In this document: in pieces, positions 39,501 through 51,500 of the stretch
Layout: each line of letters opens with the position of its first letter
Numbering within the stretch: position 1 is the stretch's first letter
Assembly: GCA_013400155.1 (NCBI GenBank)
Contig: VXBM01001066.1
Span: 192,481-256,480, forward strand
Direction of reading: 5' to 3'
Length of the DNA stretch: 64,000 nt
From: Helopsaltes ochotensis
Lineage: Eukaryota > Chordata > Aves > Passeriformes > Locustellidae
Notes under the pieces: generated by a model
Database searches by the model: none
Told to the model about the DNA's origin: nothing
Seen by the model: the letters and a program-made list of their open reading frames with translations, nothing else
Program-made: the position numbers and the translations under genes

Positions 39501-42500
39501 CTGTCCCACACTTGCCCCTGGCCCACGGGGTCGTGTTGTGGCACAGGCACTGCCCCCAAGTGCCACAATGTCACTGTGCCAACCTCTTCTCCCCCTGCCC
39601 AAGCCTTCAGCTTGTTTTGAGGAGAGGACAAAATTCTACAGTCTTGTCAGATGCTGAGGAGGCTGCCCTGCATCAGCACAGCCTCTCTGCTGATAGTTCT
39701 GAAACTCCTGCCCTGGGAATTGCTGGAGCTAAGACAGAAATTTGAGAAGAAGCCCAGTGCAAGGAGATTGATTGCTTGGAAAGGAAACAAAAGCAAATGA
39801 AATCTTCCTTTCCTCCCCTTCTTCCTGTAATGATGCTCTCAGCTCCATCATCATCTTGCTCAGGCAGTGTGAAGAGAGGAGTGCAGCTAGGGATGACAAC
39901 TGAGATATTTTGGGCTGGGGGTGTTCTCAGCATGTAATGAAGTGTTGTCATGCCCAGTGACGTCCCTGGGGCGCTTCTGAAGGGTTAGGGGAGAAAATAG
40001 AAAGCTGCGATAAATAACAGAGATTGGGGAAATGCAGGCAAAGGGATCCTGTGCGATTTATTAGGGAATGTGGAGCATGGAGTTAGATGGGAATTAACGA
40101 GGTTTAGTGTCCCTGGGAGCCCTGAAGTGCCTCACCCAGAGCCAGCTGGCTCTGTCCCCAGGCCACCTCATGCTACTGTGGGCCTTGGGCTGGGGTGTGG
40201 CAGCCCAGCCCCAGCCAGCTCAGCACCCCTGAGCTGAGGGGCTCCAGAGAGAGGGGCCCTGCAGGAGCCAGCTCAGAGCTGGCAGATTTGGTGCTGGAAG
40301 CTGTGGAGCTGTGTTTTCTCAGCGCTGGGCATGAGCTGGTGAGCTCCAGGCTCAGGTGGGGCACAGCAAACAGGTGAGCTGCCAAGGAGGGAGGGCTGGG
40401 AGCTGCTGGCAGTGCAGAGAAAAGGAGCTTTGTTCTGGGATTCCAGGAGCTGTGTTAGGATGGAGACTCCCTTGCCATGCTGCAGAAATTGAGGATTTTG
40501 GAATGGCCCTGAAAGATCTTCTCTCCACGCCTTCCTGTGGGGGGTGGGGTTTGTGCACATTCCTAACAACTCCATTTCAGAGGGGTTTCTGAGTTTTCAG
40601 GTATATTCTAGAGGATGATACAGGCAGTGAATTTTTTAACACCAACGAGGCAGTGACTTTGCTGGCTCGTTAGCAAAAAAAAAGCTCGTTCCTTTTCTCA
40701 GTGTCAGGGGTGAAACAGCCATTTATGAAACCCCAGGACTCAATGACCTTGCCTGGTGTTGGGAATTAGCATCCCTCTCCCACCACAGTGCATCTACAGC
40801 CCTCCTCTCAGGGTGGAACAGAAGTTTCTTCTACTCCAAAGGTTTGTTTCCTTTTACTAAGTGCATTTTCTCAGTGATTAATTGTTGAAAAAGAAAGCAA
40901 GCAGCCCCACAGGTGGCCTTCATCCCTCTGTGTTCCAGGACATCTCCTACCCTCTGTGAGCTGGGCATAACTGTTAAATAAAAGCAGAAAAGAGGATTTA
41001 AAAAAACCAAATAAGCTGGCTTTCTCCAAGCACTTCAATGAGAAGAGATTTTTAATATGTGGGCTTTTTTTTTCTTCTGGAGCTGGTTTCTCCATTCCGA
41101 GTTGTCCATTTGTTGTCGTGGATCTTGAGTTTGTTCCCATTTTCTCTCTTTCTGTTCCCATGGGAAGATGGCTGCACTCTGGATCCTCAAACATGGCTGT
41201 GTTGGAGGTGCCTTTGTTCTCGGGGTTTCGGGCAGACATTGAGAGCCTGGAGCAGGTAAGGGATGGGATGGGATGTGGATCTCTAACTGGGAGGGGTTCC
41301 CTTCGAGCTGCAGGAGGAGGCCATTGAGTGCCGGAGCACTGCCTTTAATTGCAGAAAAGATACAATTAAAATCGGGAAGGGGGAGGTAGAGATTTCACTT
41401 GTCAAAAAAAAAAAATCTCTCTCTGAAATGCAGGAGCAGACGTTCTGAGCAGGCTGAGCAAACCCAACCCTGCCAAGGCAAGGTTTTCCTGAGCCAGTGC
41501 ACAGTAATTAACTGAGACCCTTTGGAAAAGCTGAGGTGCAAATGTGCTCTAACAGGAGCTGTTTATGGTTGCTTAGTGGGCTGTGTTATCTCCAACATCT
41601 GGATCCCATTTCTTTGGAGGCTCTGTGTCTTGGAATTTTTTTACCCTTTTTTTTTTTTTTCCCCTTCTCTCTGGGAGAACATCGTGTTTCTTGCAGCCAA
41701 GCTGAGGTGGACAGAATGTGCCTCGTGCCCAGCCAGCCCTTCAGGGCAGATGAACTGTAATCTTGAGCTTTGCTTTATATTTGTGGGAGCATTACATTCA
41801 TTACAACTCATTACATTTTGTGGAAGGTTGCATTCACTGGAGGGGTTCTTATGCTGCAAAGATTTTTTTTTTTTTTTAAGATTCTCTAACTGAAGAGGTG
41901 TAAAATTTTTGCATCCTTGAGAGCTGGTAAAGAGCTAAAAAATACTTTGCTTCCAAAAGACCTCTTCTGTTAATAATTTTATCTCATTATATTGGGAAGG
42001 GATCTGAGGAAAGAATTTTAAAGTAGAACCATTGTGAAGTTTAATTTGATATTATAATTCTATGAGTAGTGCACATTGCTTTATCTTCTCTAGGATTTCA
42101 CTTGATTTGGCTGATTTATAATTGAAACACCATTGCATTTTCTTGGAGGAAAAAGCCTGCTGGAGGGGCTTACAATCCATGTCAGAAGCTGCTGTCAGAT
42201 GTCTCTTGGAGTGTCCCTGAAACCACAGAAATTTTTGTATTAATCCCTGAGAAGCAATTGCATCCTTTCAGAACAGGGGATCAGATATGAAATTACTCCC
42301 ATAAAGAGAAAAACTGAACTTATTTATGTCAGTTCACAAACTGCACGTGGAGAAATCTATTTTCAAATCCAAGCATGTAAAATGGATTGGGTTTTATTTG
42401 CCTGTGAGTCTGATATTCTCTCTCATGCAACAAACTGGGTATGGCTGTTCAGGTGGGGCAAGGCCAGGAGTAGGAGTTCTCCAGCATCTCCATGGGAAAA

Positions 42501-45500
42501 GAAAGGAGGAAAATGAAAATTATGAGGGGGCCTGCAGTGGGTTTGGATCCTGCTTTCCCTCCTCTGCTCAAGGTGCTGCAGTGACAGTCATGTGTAGTGC
42601 TGTCAAATACATTCTCTTTCATAGTCATTCATTTAAATAATAGCAAAAAAAAAAAAAAAGGGTGAGAACCTGGCTTAGAACCAGAGAGAGCTCAAAATGT
42701 CCCAGGAGGAGAAGAGCAGGATATCTTTATGGTGTTAAACCTATGGAATATTCTGATCTGGTTATGGGAACAGCAGAGCCTTCTGGGCTCACACACTTAT
42801 GACAGAAATTCTTGGCTGTGAGGCCCTGGCACAGGGTGCCCAGAGCAGCTGTGGCTGCCCTGGATCCCTGGCAGTGCCCAAGGCCAGGCTGGACAGGGCT
42901 TGGAGCAACCTGGGACAGTGGAAGGTGTCCCTGCCCATGGGTGGCACTGGATGGGCTTTGAGGTCCCTTCCAACCCAAACCACCCTGGGATCTACTGCAA
43001 GCAGAAATGTTTTGAGGCATCACCCAGCCAGTTCATCGTGGTACCAGCATCAGCGTCCCTTGAAGACACATCCTCATGTTAATCATTTATTCCCAATTAT
43101 TCTCGGTGTTCCCCTGCTCAGAACAGGCCCAGCAGTCCCTGAGCACAGGGCAGGGCAAATCCTGCCCATGGCAGGGGTGGCACTGGATGGGCTTTGTGGC
43201 CCCTTCCAATCCAAACCTTTCTGGGATTTCTTCACGGCCACCAAACGTGGGCTCAGGATGAAAACCACCCACTGAAGCCTCCCCGTGTATTTTGGACACC
43301 ACCAAAGTCCCACCCTTGTCCCTGCTGCTTTTTCCCAGCCCTGCTGGAGAGGGGCTGGGCTGGAAATCAGGATTTTCCCTGCTCCCAGGGTGGGAGCAGC
43401 CCCACGTGCAGCCCCCGGGGCAGCGCTGCTTTAATGAGCACACCCCGGCCACAAATCCTCCTAATAATGCTGGATGTCGACAGGGTCGGGAGGTCACCCC
43501 GGGCTGGGATATATCAAACCTCACCAGAAAAAATGCAGCTTGAGCTGAGCTGAGCAGTTCCCGGTGGCGCCGGCGTCTCCGAGCCCTCATAAAAGGAGTG
43601 TCTGCAGCCATCGACTGCTGAGTAATAACAGCCACCACCAGGGCCCCGAAATTATAAGGACAAATTAAATCGGCCCTTTCCATATTGTGTGTGGGACTTT
43701 TAAATGCATGTGGCTCTGCTTGTTACGGGGCTAGCAGGAAGCTGGGGTGCAGGGTTTTGGGGACTGTTCGGCACAGCAAGAACCACACAGGACACTCGAT
43801 GAGGAGAAGGATCCAAAAAGGAGAGCTTTTGTTTATTCTTTCTTTCTTAAGTAGACCTCAGGTCCATGCCAGAGGTTGGATGAGAAGGTGGACACCTCTC
43901 CTCTCCACTGGCCTAGCTGATGGTTAATCAGTACAATTTGCATCTAAAGGCATGTGATATTTACTAATCTATTCCCTAAACAAACCCTGTCTTACAGATA
44001 ACACCAACGTGAGAAAAGCAAAGCACTACTTAAACATTGAGAATTCTAACTCCATTCTAAAGGCTAAAAAACACATCAGAAAGGCTGCAAAAATCAGGGC
44101 AACAGGTTTTTTTACAAGTGGGAGCACTCTGCTGAGGAGAGTCCCAGCTAAAGCTGCTGGTGGCAAGTTTGGGCAAATTTCAGCGGGGATGCTGCTTGTT
44201 TTGTGTCATGCTAAATAATTATGATAGTAATAATTATTTTGATAATTATTATGATAATGGTAATAATGATTTGTTCCCCTTTCCACAGAGGTTTTTTTAG
44301 CCTACAATCTCAAAGCAACTTAAGAACATTAAGAATAAAACCAAACAAACGCACCAAAAAAACCCACACCAAAAAACGCACAGAAATCCCGCCACAAGAA
44401 TGTTACAAATGGGATTGTCTGACAGAGGTTGAAATAATGGGACAGTTTGGAGAATAGAATTATAGAATAGAGTGCTCTGGCACTATCTTGGCTCCCCAAA
44501 CTTTGATTAAAAAACAAAAGTCCTTTTCCACAAACCCTCATCCTCCTCAGCTTCAGTATTAGATATTTTCCACGTGACAGATGCATTCTAAATACAAATT
44601 ATCAAAATAGTCATGCTGGATCAGGCAGGACGGTCACAGTATTGAGATGTTCCAAGTGCAGGAATCATAGGAGAAACTTTTGGGAAATTGAAAATAAAGT
44701 TTTGGAGATGTGGGAAGTGCCCTTAGATGGTGTTCAAATGTTCCTCAGACGTGCAGATAAAAAGCAGAAGAGGTGGGTCTCTAGGCCTGGTACAATGCAA
44801 ACCCCAAATTCCAAATCCCTGGGCCTCGAAGATGAGGAGCAGAGGCCTGGCCTGACCCCATTTCTCAAAAGGGAGGGGGCCCGAGGCTCTTTCAAATGGC
44901 TGCTCTTTTCAAATGTGAGGATTAATTTTCCTGGCAGAAGAATGTTTTGGATTTTTTCAGCTGGTGGGAGGAGGGGACCTTCAATATCCAGTGGGGAGAT
45001 TCCCTGGTGGTCTGGGGGATGTAAATAAGAGACTGCACTGAGTGGTTTGGGGTCTCTGAGGTCTTGCTGGAGCCTTGGCACTGAAAATAATCTGGGTGAG
45101 ATTATGGATGAGGCATCAGCAGAGTCCCAGGGGGATAAATGCTCTGGGAACCAGGAAGAGCCCTCAGCTGATGCACCTTGCAAGAATTCCTCAGCAGGGA
45201 AGGACACAAGTGGCTTTTTCCCCTCAGTCATGTGACAGCAACTTCAATCTCTTTGCATTTTCCCTGTTTTATGGAAGCACCCTTTTCCAGCAGAAGAAAT
45301 CCCTGGAGTTTAGTGTCTGATCAGTTTTCTAAACACCCTGAAATCCTACTTATTCTCTCATCTCTACCTGTTTTCTATAAAATGCGCTTAAACTAAACAT
45401 GATGATTTTAATTTTTTTTTTACCCCCAGTTATTGATGAACAAGCAAATTGGGTTAAAAAGATATGAAGTGGATGGAAGAAAAGTCCTGTTTTATTTTGA

Positions 45501-48500
45501 TGAGGTAATGGCTTTGTTTCTTGTAATTATGTTGGATTTTAATGGAAGGTAAATGATATGGGGATGGGAGTGTTGGGGGTCCCTCAGGGGTGAGGGTCCC
45601 TCTGCAGCTTTAACTGACCTCTTGCTTGAGCCTCTTTTGCTGCCACAGGTGGCTGCTGTGGTTTTGCTTGGAAACCAAAATATCACAGAGGCAGGTGATT
45701 CACTTTGTCCCATGGAGTGTTTTTGGATTAGATATCACTTAGATTTTTGCCTTGAAATAGTCTCACTCTCAGGTACAACTGGCAGTGCTAAATGCAGAAC
45801 AATTTCGATCTCACAGCACAGACCTGAGAGTGGAAGGTGAGATCTCTCTTGGCTTGGTCAGCAGCAGGAAATTGTCTGGTGGTTGTGAGCAGGCCAGGGA
45901 GCACAGCTGGAGTGTCTGCCATTGCTCTGTGGCAAATATGTGTTTTAAAGGCCAGAAAGCATCCTGGTTTCATTCATCCCGTTTGGTTTTTATTCATTAT
46001 CTCTGTCCCTATACTTGGAGTATTGGAGGTGTCTTTGTGCTCAGTGTTTTACTTTGGGGCACGTGCTGTGTTCATTTGTCTCTTTCTTCACTTCAAGTGT
46101 AGCTTTTGAGTTTTTTTACACCATTTCACACAGATTCCCAGCCAGTGCATGACCTGTGTGAAGTTCCAAGCTTTCAGAGAGCACATAGTTGGGAAAACAG
46201 CCCCTGTTCCTATCAAAGTGTACGATTACTACGAGCCAGGTTCGTGCCTGTTCCCCTTTGATCCCTGCTGACATCAGATCTCCAGGCAGGAGGCTCAGCT
46301 GTGATTTCTCCTCCTTGCTGCAGCTTTTGAAGCCACTCGTTTCTACAACGTGAGTGAGAACAGCCCCCTGGCCCGGGAGCTCTGCGATGGCCCCACCTGC
46401 AACGAGGTGGAAAGCTCAGCCAGCCAGTGGGTTGGTGAGTTACCCCAAAAACCACACAGATCCTTTGGAAAAACGGGTGTTCTGAACTCAAAATTGTATT
46501 TAGACCAATGTTGTGTTTCGCTCTCTGTGTTAGTGGAAGTTTCACAAAGGTTTGGGGGGTTGCAGTATTGAAGCTGTGACAAACAGACCAGTGGTGCTCT
46601 CCAGGCACCAAAGGGACGGTGATTTGCTTCAGAGGCAAGATAAAATGTCTGATTCTGCAAGAACCTGCACAAGGGGAGATGTGTCAGTAAATGAAGAGGT
46701 AGAAAATCTTCACCATGCACTTTGGTTTTCTCTCTCTCCTATATTTCGCAATGGAGTTCCACAATTAACTGTAGAAGATTGAACAATTTCATACATCCAT
46801 GAAAGGAATAACTTGCCCCAGAAACTGTGTGTTCCTTTCTGTGCTCTGTGGCCAAAACCCAGTTGTTTTATCCCAAGTCAAGAAGCTATTGCACCAGGCT
46901 TCTTTCAGAAAGATAACTTTGTTCCCAGAGCTCTTAATTCGTAAATTCCTGTTAGAAACCTTAGAGAATTCAACATAAAAACCGACACCAGTGAAATATC
47001 CCCCTTCCACCTTCCCCGTGCCACGCAAAACTGACTGGCTTTGTTTAATTGCCAGGCTTTGTCCACTCTGGCCCTTGCAACAACATCTTTGGCTGCCTGG
47101 AGGACGAGTACTTCGAGCAGTGCCTGTGCTCGCGGGACTGCGGCTACGACGGGGAGCCCGTGTGCGGCTCCGACGGGCACATCTACCCCAACCACTGCCA
47201 GATGGAGGTGGCATCCTGCAGGAACAACACCAGGATAGAGCAGATGCCCATGTCCCAGTGTTCTGCCTGTAGGTTTCGTTTCCTTCCCTTTTCTGTCGTG
47301 GTCTGGTGGCAGAACGTTACGAATCCTTGTTTGGGCAAGTTAATATTCCGTAAGTGGTAGGGAAAGGAGGAGGATTCCAAACGTGCTCTGTGTTGTTTTG
47401 CTGTTCATAGCACAGCTGATTAAGTGATAGGGGCAGCTGCTTTTTGCTTTTCAGCTTGAAATAACTGGTTTTCTGTTCTCATGGATACATTTTTACCAGT
47501 CAGAATGAACTGAAGAGAAAATTAGTGATACAGTTTGATCTGAAGTGAATATTCCTGCATAAAAATTAAATCCATGAAATGTAACGTGCTTTGGAGACTC
47601 TGCATGGGCTTTCAAGGTTTGTAGTGCATCAGGGAGCTGATGATGCCACCTCTGGAAATGCAAATGTTTTCTAGCGATGCATTAACGAATTATGTGACCA
47701 ATGAGTTTATTTTTCTTTGTATTTGCAGCCAAGAACTTGCCAGAAGAAAGGGAGACACACTCCCACACAGCTGAGCAGCCCAGTGTTCCCCAGACTCCAG
47801 CAGGTAATGCAATACCTTTGCATTTATCCAAAGGCTTTCTCTTTAGTAAGGTTAAACCTTGTCCTATCCCTGTGTTAAGCACAGGGGGCTCTCAAGCACA
47901 TTTTAAGAAAAGATGCTGAATTTCTCCATCTTATAGAAAAGACAGAATATTCAGAAATCAGGAAAAAAAATGAAGAGGTCAAGGAAACTGAGGATGAGAG
48001 GTATTCAGCAGCAGACAGCTCTCTTAGTCCTTTTCCTTTCAGGAAATTAGGCAGGAATCCTGCTCAGTTCAGCACCTGCAGGATTTAGATAATTGTTTGT
48101 AGGAGTGGACAACTGACCCTCCTATTTTCTCAGCCTTGCTGTGTTTGAACAACACACTCTCTGTGATCTTTTCTTCCACTATTAAGCTGGAAAGATCCCA
48201 TTTAAAGCCAGGCTGATGTAATGTGTTCCAACAAACAACTGAGCAGGACGTGACAACAGCCCAAACCACTGCAAGGACTCAAATCCAGGTGGATTAACTT
48301 TGTCCCTGCAGTTCTGTGCAAAAGTGGAGCTGGCAGTCTTGGTTCTCTCAGAGCTGCTGTTTGGAATAAAGAGCCTTAGTGAACAAAAATGTTAGGGTCA
48401 GTGGATGGAGTAGCCAGGAATTTGGCTGCTCATTTTATTTGGTGCTTATGTCCATGCGCTTTTTTCCAAGACTCGTGTCGAACTTGCTCATGGCTCACAA

Positions 48501-51500
48501 TAAATCTCACCAAGAAGCAGCGGAGGGTCAATAGAACAGCTTGTTTTGTGCTGTTTCTAGTAAATTGGACTAGATTTTTTTCCTGGCTGATTTCCACTCA
48601 TTAATTTTCCCCTGGCCTCCAACTCTCCCAACAAATTGGTAAAACCAGTCTAATTCTTCAGGAGAAGCCTCTGTGCCTCCTCGTGTCCTCCTTGTGCACC
48701 AGAGTCAGACTGAGACATGTCCAACATGAGACACCATCCTGTTCTTTCCCTTCTGGACAGCAGCTGATGGACAGTTTTCTTATTAAGGTGCAAAAACATG
48801 GTGAATATTCCATTATGACAGTTTCTGATGGCCATTCAGTCTTAGTTTTTAATGTCTCTACTATTTTCCTCCCTTTTTTTTCCTCTGGACTTATTGTGAA
48901 TGTATCTATACTTACATCTTGTTGTCTTTTATTCCATGCACATGCCATGTGCTCAGCATGGAAACTCTGCAATCTGAACCCTTTCAAGCAGCATTCCCAA
49001 ACTGTTCCATTTGGGCACTGCTGGAATGTGAGGCCATTCCAAGGTCTACAAAAATGGGGCTGCCATTACATTATTTTCAAATAAAAAATTGATATGATTA
49101 CCAGGGGTGGGGGGGGGTGTGGAAATGATGGAACTTGATGGTAATCCACAATCCAAAAAATGTTCAGAACTGAGTTTCTGAAATAATCTGCATTGAAGTC
49201 AAAGGAAAATCCCTCTGTGCTTTCTGGTCTGAATCGACAGAAACAGTGCTGGCTCAGAAGGAGCAAAAGGGGAAAATCTGATTATTTTGTGTGGTGTGGT
49301 TATGCAGATTTTAGATGGACAAGCCTGAATGCCATAAGGATATTTATCAAAGCACGAGCACTGGGAGCTGGCTTTGTCCTGGGATCTGGGAATGCCCAAA
49401 TTTCCTGGCAGGAAGATGCTGAGCTGGGAGCAGCCATGGCAGAGTGAGCATTTGGGAATCAAACTGACCAAATCCTGCACCAGGAAAAGGGCCCAGCATG
49501 TGATTTTCATTAATCCTCAGAGCTCCTCTCAGGTCAAGCACACGGGACATGAATCAAAGCGCGGCAGATGAACGAGCCCCCTCCTCACCCACGCTCTCCT
49601 GGAGCATGTGATGGGGTTAAGTCGGCTCAGGTGCTCCAGCAAGGGCTCTGCTGAGCCGTGCCTGAATCTGGGACTTCCTAAAAGGATGCAAAACTCCGGG
49701 AGTCGAATCAAGCTTAGGGCAGGTCGGTGTAAAACCGACTGGGTGCATTAATCTTCAGGAAATGCTGCATTTTTGAACAGGCACGTGGTGTTTGTGCTGT
49801 CTGGAAGCCTCCCGTGTTTGCCGTGACGCTGGTGCAGCTCAGCTTGGGCTGATCAGGATGCTTTAACTGAGGTCTTGTCTGTGTTACCCAGCAGTGGGAA
49901 CAAGCAGCTGCCTCCCAGCAATCAGTGGGAATTGCAGGGGGTGTTGGGGCTCCCTCTGGCACACACAGACCCACAGTGAAGTTCCACACACGCCAGTGGG
50001 TTTGCTGGAATAAATTCCAGCTGTTCAAGATGGGCAATTGAGCATAGATGGCCCTGAAAGGTCAGGATGCTGTGCTGTTGTCAGAACATTTTAAAATGCC
50101 TTCTCAAAGTCTGCAGTGAGGCAGAATGGCTGAGGTTTGACCTTAAAACTGCAGCTTTTTTTTTGTACAGATGGGTGGGATTCTCTTTGTATCTGTAGAT
50201 CCTCCGATTGCCAGGGAAGCTTGCAGGGTGAGAGGACTCAGCTGAAATAACTCTTGTGTGAATCCCCTTCCTCAGCTGTTCCTTCTTACAGGTGAATTAC
50301 TCAGTCTCAAAAGGGTGGAAAGGGATTTTGATGAGCAGCATGGACCCAGTTCTGGGTGTGCTCCTGCACCTTCACAGCCTGCTGAAATATTTGTTTGGAT
50401 AGAAAACCCTGAGCTGAGTTTCTAACTGGAATCGCACGGAATTTCCGACTGTGGCTTTCCTGAGATTCTTGTCACTCCTTGGCCACAAGGATCTGGGTAG
50501 ATTTCAGACCCTTGGGATGCCCAGTAGCTCTGATAGCGTCCCTCTGATGAGGTGGTGCTTTGATTGCTCCCACAGATCATTAACTCTCTTCTGAAACTGC
50601 CTAAATCTCCTCTGCCAAAGGCACTCAAGGTACAGCCACGGCACAGCCGCTGATGTTAGAGGACAATATGTTGACCTCACAGTGCTGTGATTCTGCATGG
50701 ATTTGGTGGAAAACAATGTCCATTGGTGTGTGGGGTGGCAGTGCTGGGGGATCAGTGCTGCTGTGAGCAGGAAGGGCCCCCAGGCTCAGCTCTCTGGTCC
50801 CCTGCCTGCTCCCCACAGCCGTGTCCTTTGCACAGTTTTCCTCCAGCAATCAGAAGGGCCAATGGCCGGAACTGTAAGAAAATTATGGGTGAAATTATGA
50901 CACTTTTCTTTGGTGGAGGTGGTGTGATTTTTTGTTTGTTTGTTTGTTTGTGTGGGGTTTTTTGGGTTTTGTTGGAGTTGGGTTTTTTTGTTGTTGTTGT
51001 TTTTGTTTTTATTAAACACCATCACCCACACCAGCTCCTACCAGAAATATCAACCTGAGCTCCTCTTCCAGGTGGAGTCATCCCCAAAATTCCCTGCGTG
51101 CTCCTCACAGGCTCTTTCAGGCTTGATTGAACTGGCACAGGGCTGTTTTTCCTCTCCCCCCATCGCTGCTCAGCAAACTTTGGCCTCGGCACAAACATTT
51201 GGGGCTGGGGAGAGTGGTTTGTGTGCAGCAGGAAACGCCGGCCTGTGCTCTTTGCTTGCACTCCAGGGCTGAATTCCTGGGAAGAGTCAGGCCTGTGATG
51301 TTCGTTCCATCCCCGGTGGACAGCAATCACCCATTCATAGAAGGAGCTCATGAGCTGGCAGGTTCTCACAGGGAGGAGGCCAAGAAGGAGTGAACAGAGC
51401 CTGACTCCCCTGCCCAGTGCTGGGAGGATGTGGGAGGCAACAGGGAAGATCCTTCAGATATTTTATTTCTAGAGAACAAACATTTTCAAAGGCCTTGATG

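Larger units (their letters stand above)
36986..41167 (+). other. CPAMD8: CPAMD8 intron 35
   Basis: This 4.2-kb intron holds a 19-bp tandem repeat (37181-37255), the inverted exon-32 copy (37614-37865) and a solo LTR (39035-39471). The rest is unremarkable. Confidence 0.8.
41256..45429 (+). other. CPAMD8: CPAMD8 intron 36
   Basis: This 4.2-kb intron contains two CR1 fragments, a CpG-retaining segment that may be regulatory (43385-43690), a solo LTR (43721-44126) and an AT/ATT-rich stretch (44215-44275). Nothing else was recognised. Confidence 0.75.

Noticed and set aside
45649..45836. Two exon-like segments between exons 37 and 38 (VAAVVLLGNQNITE and VQLAVLNAEQFRSHST) with AG/GT borders.
   Set aside because: Lengths 46 and 64 nt break the frame singly or together. 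Exon 37 to 38 already joins in phase and matches the family (YFDE-IPSQC).
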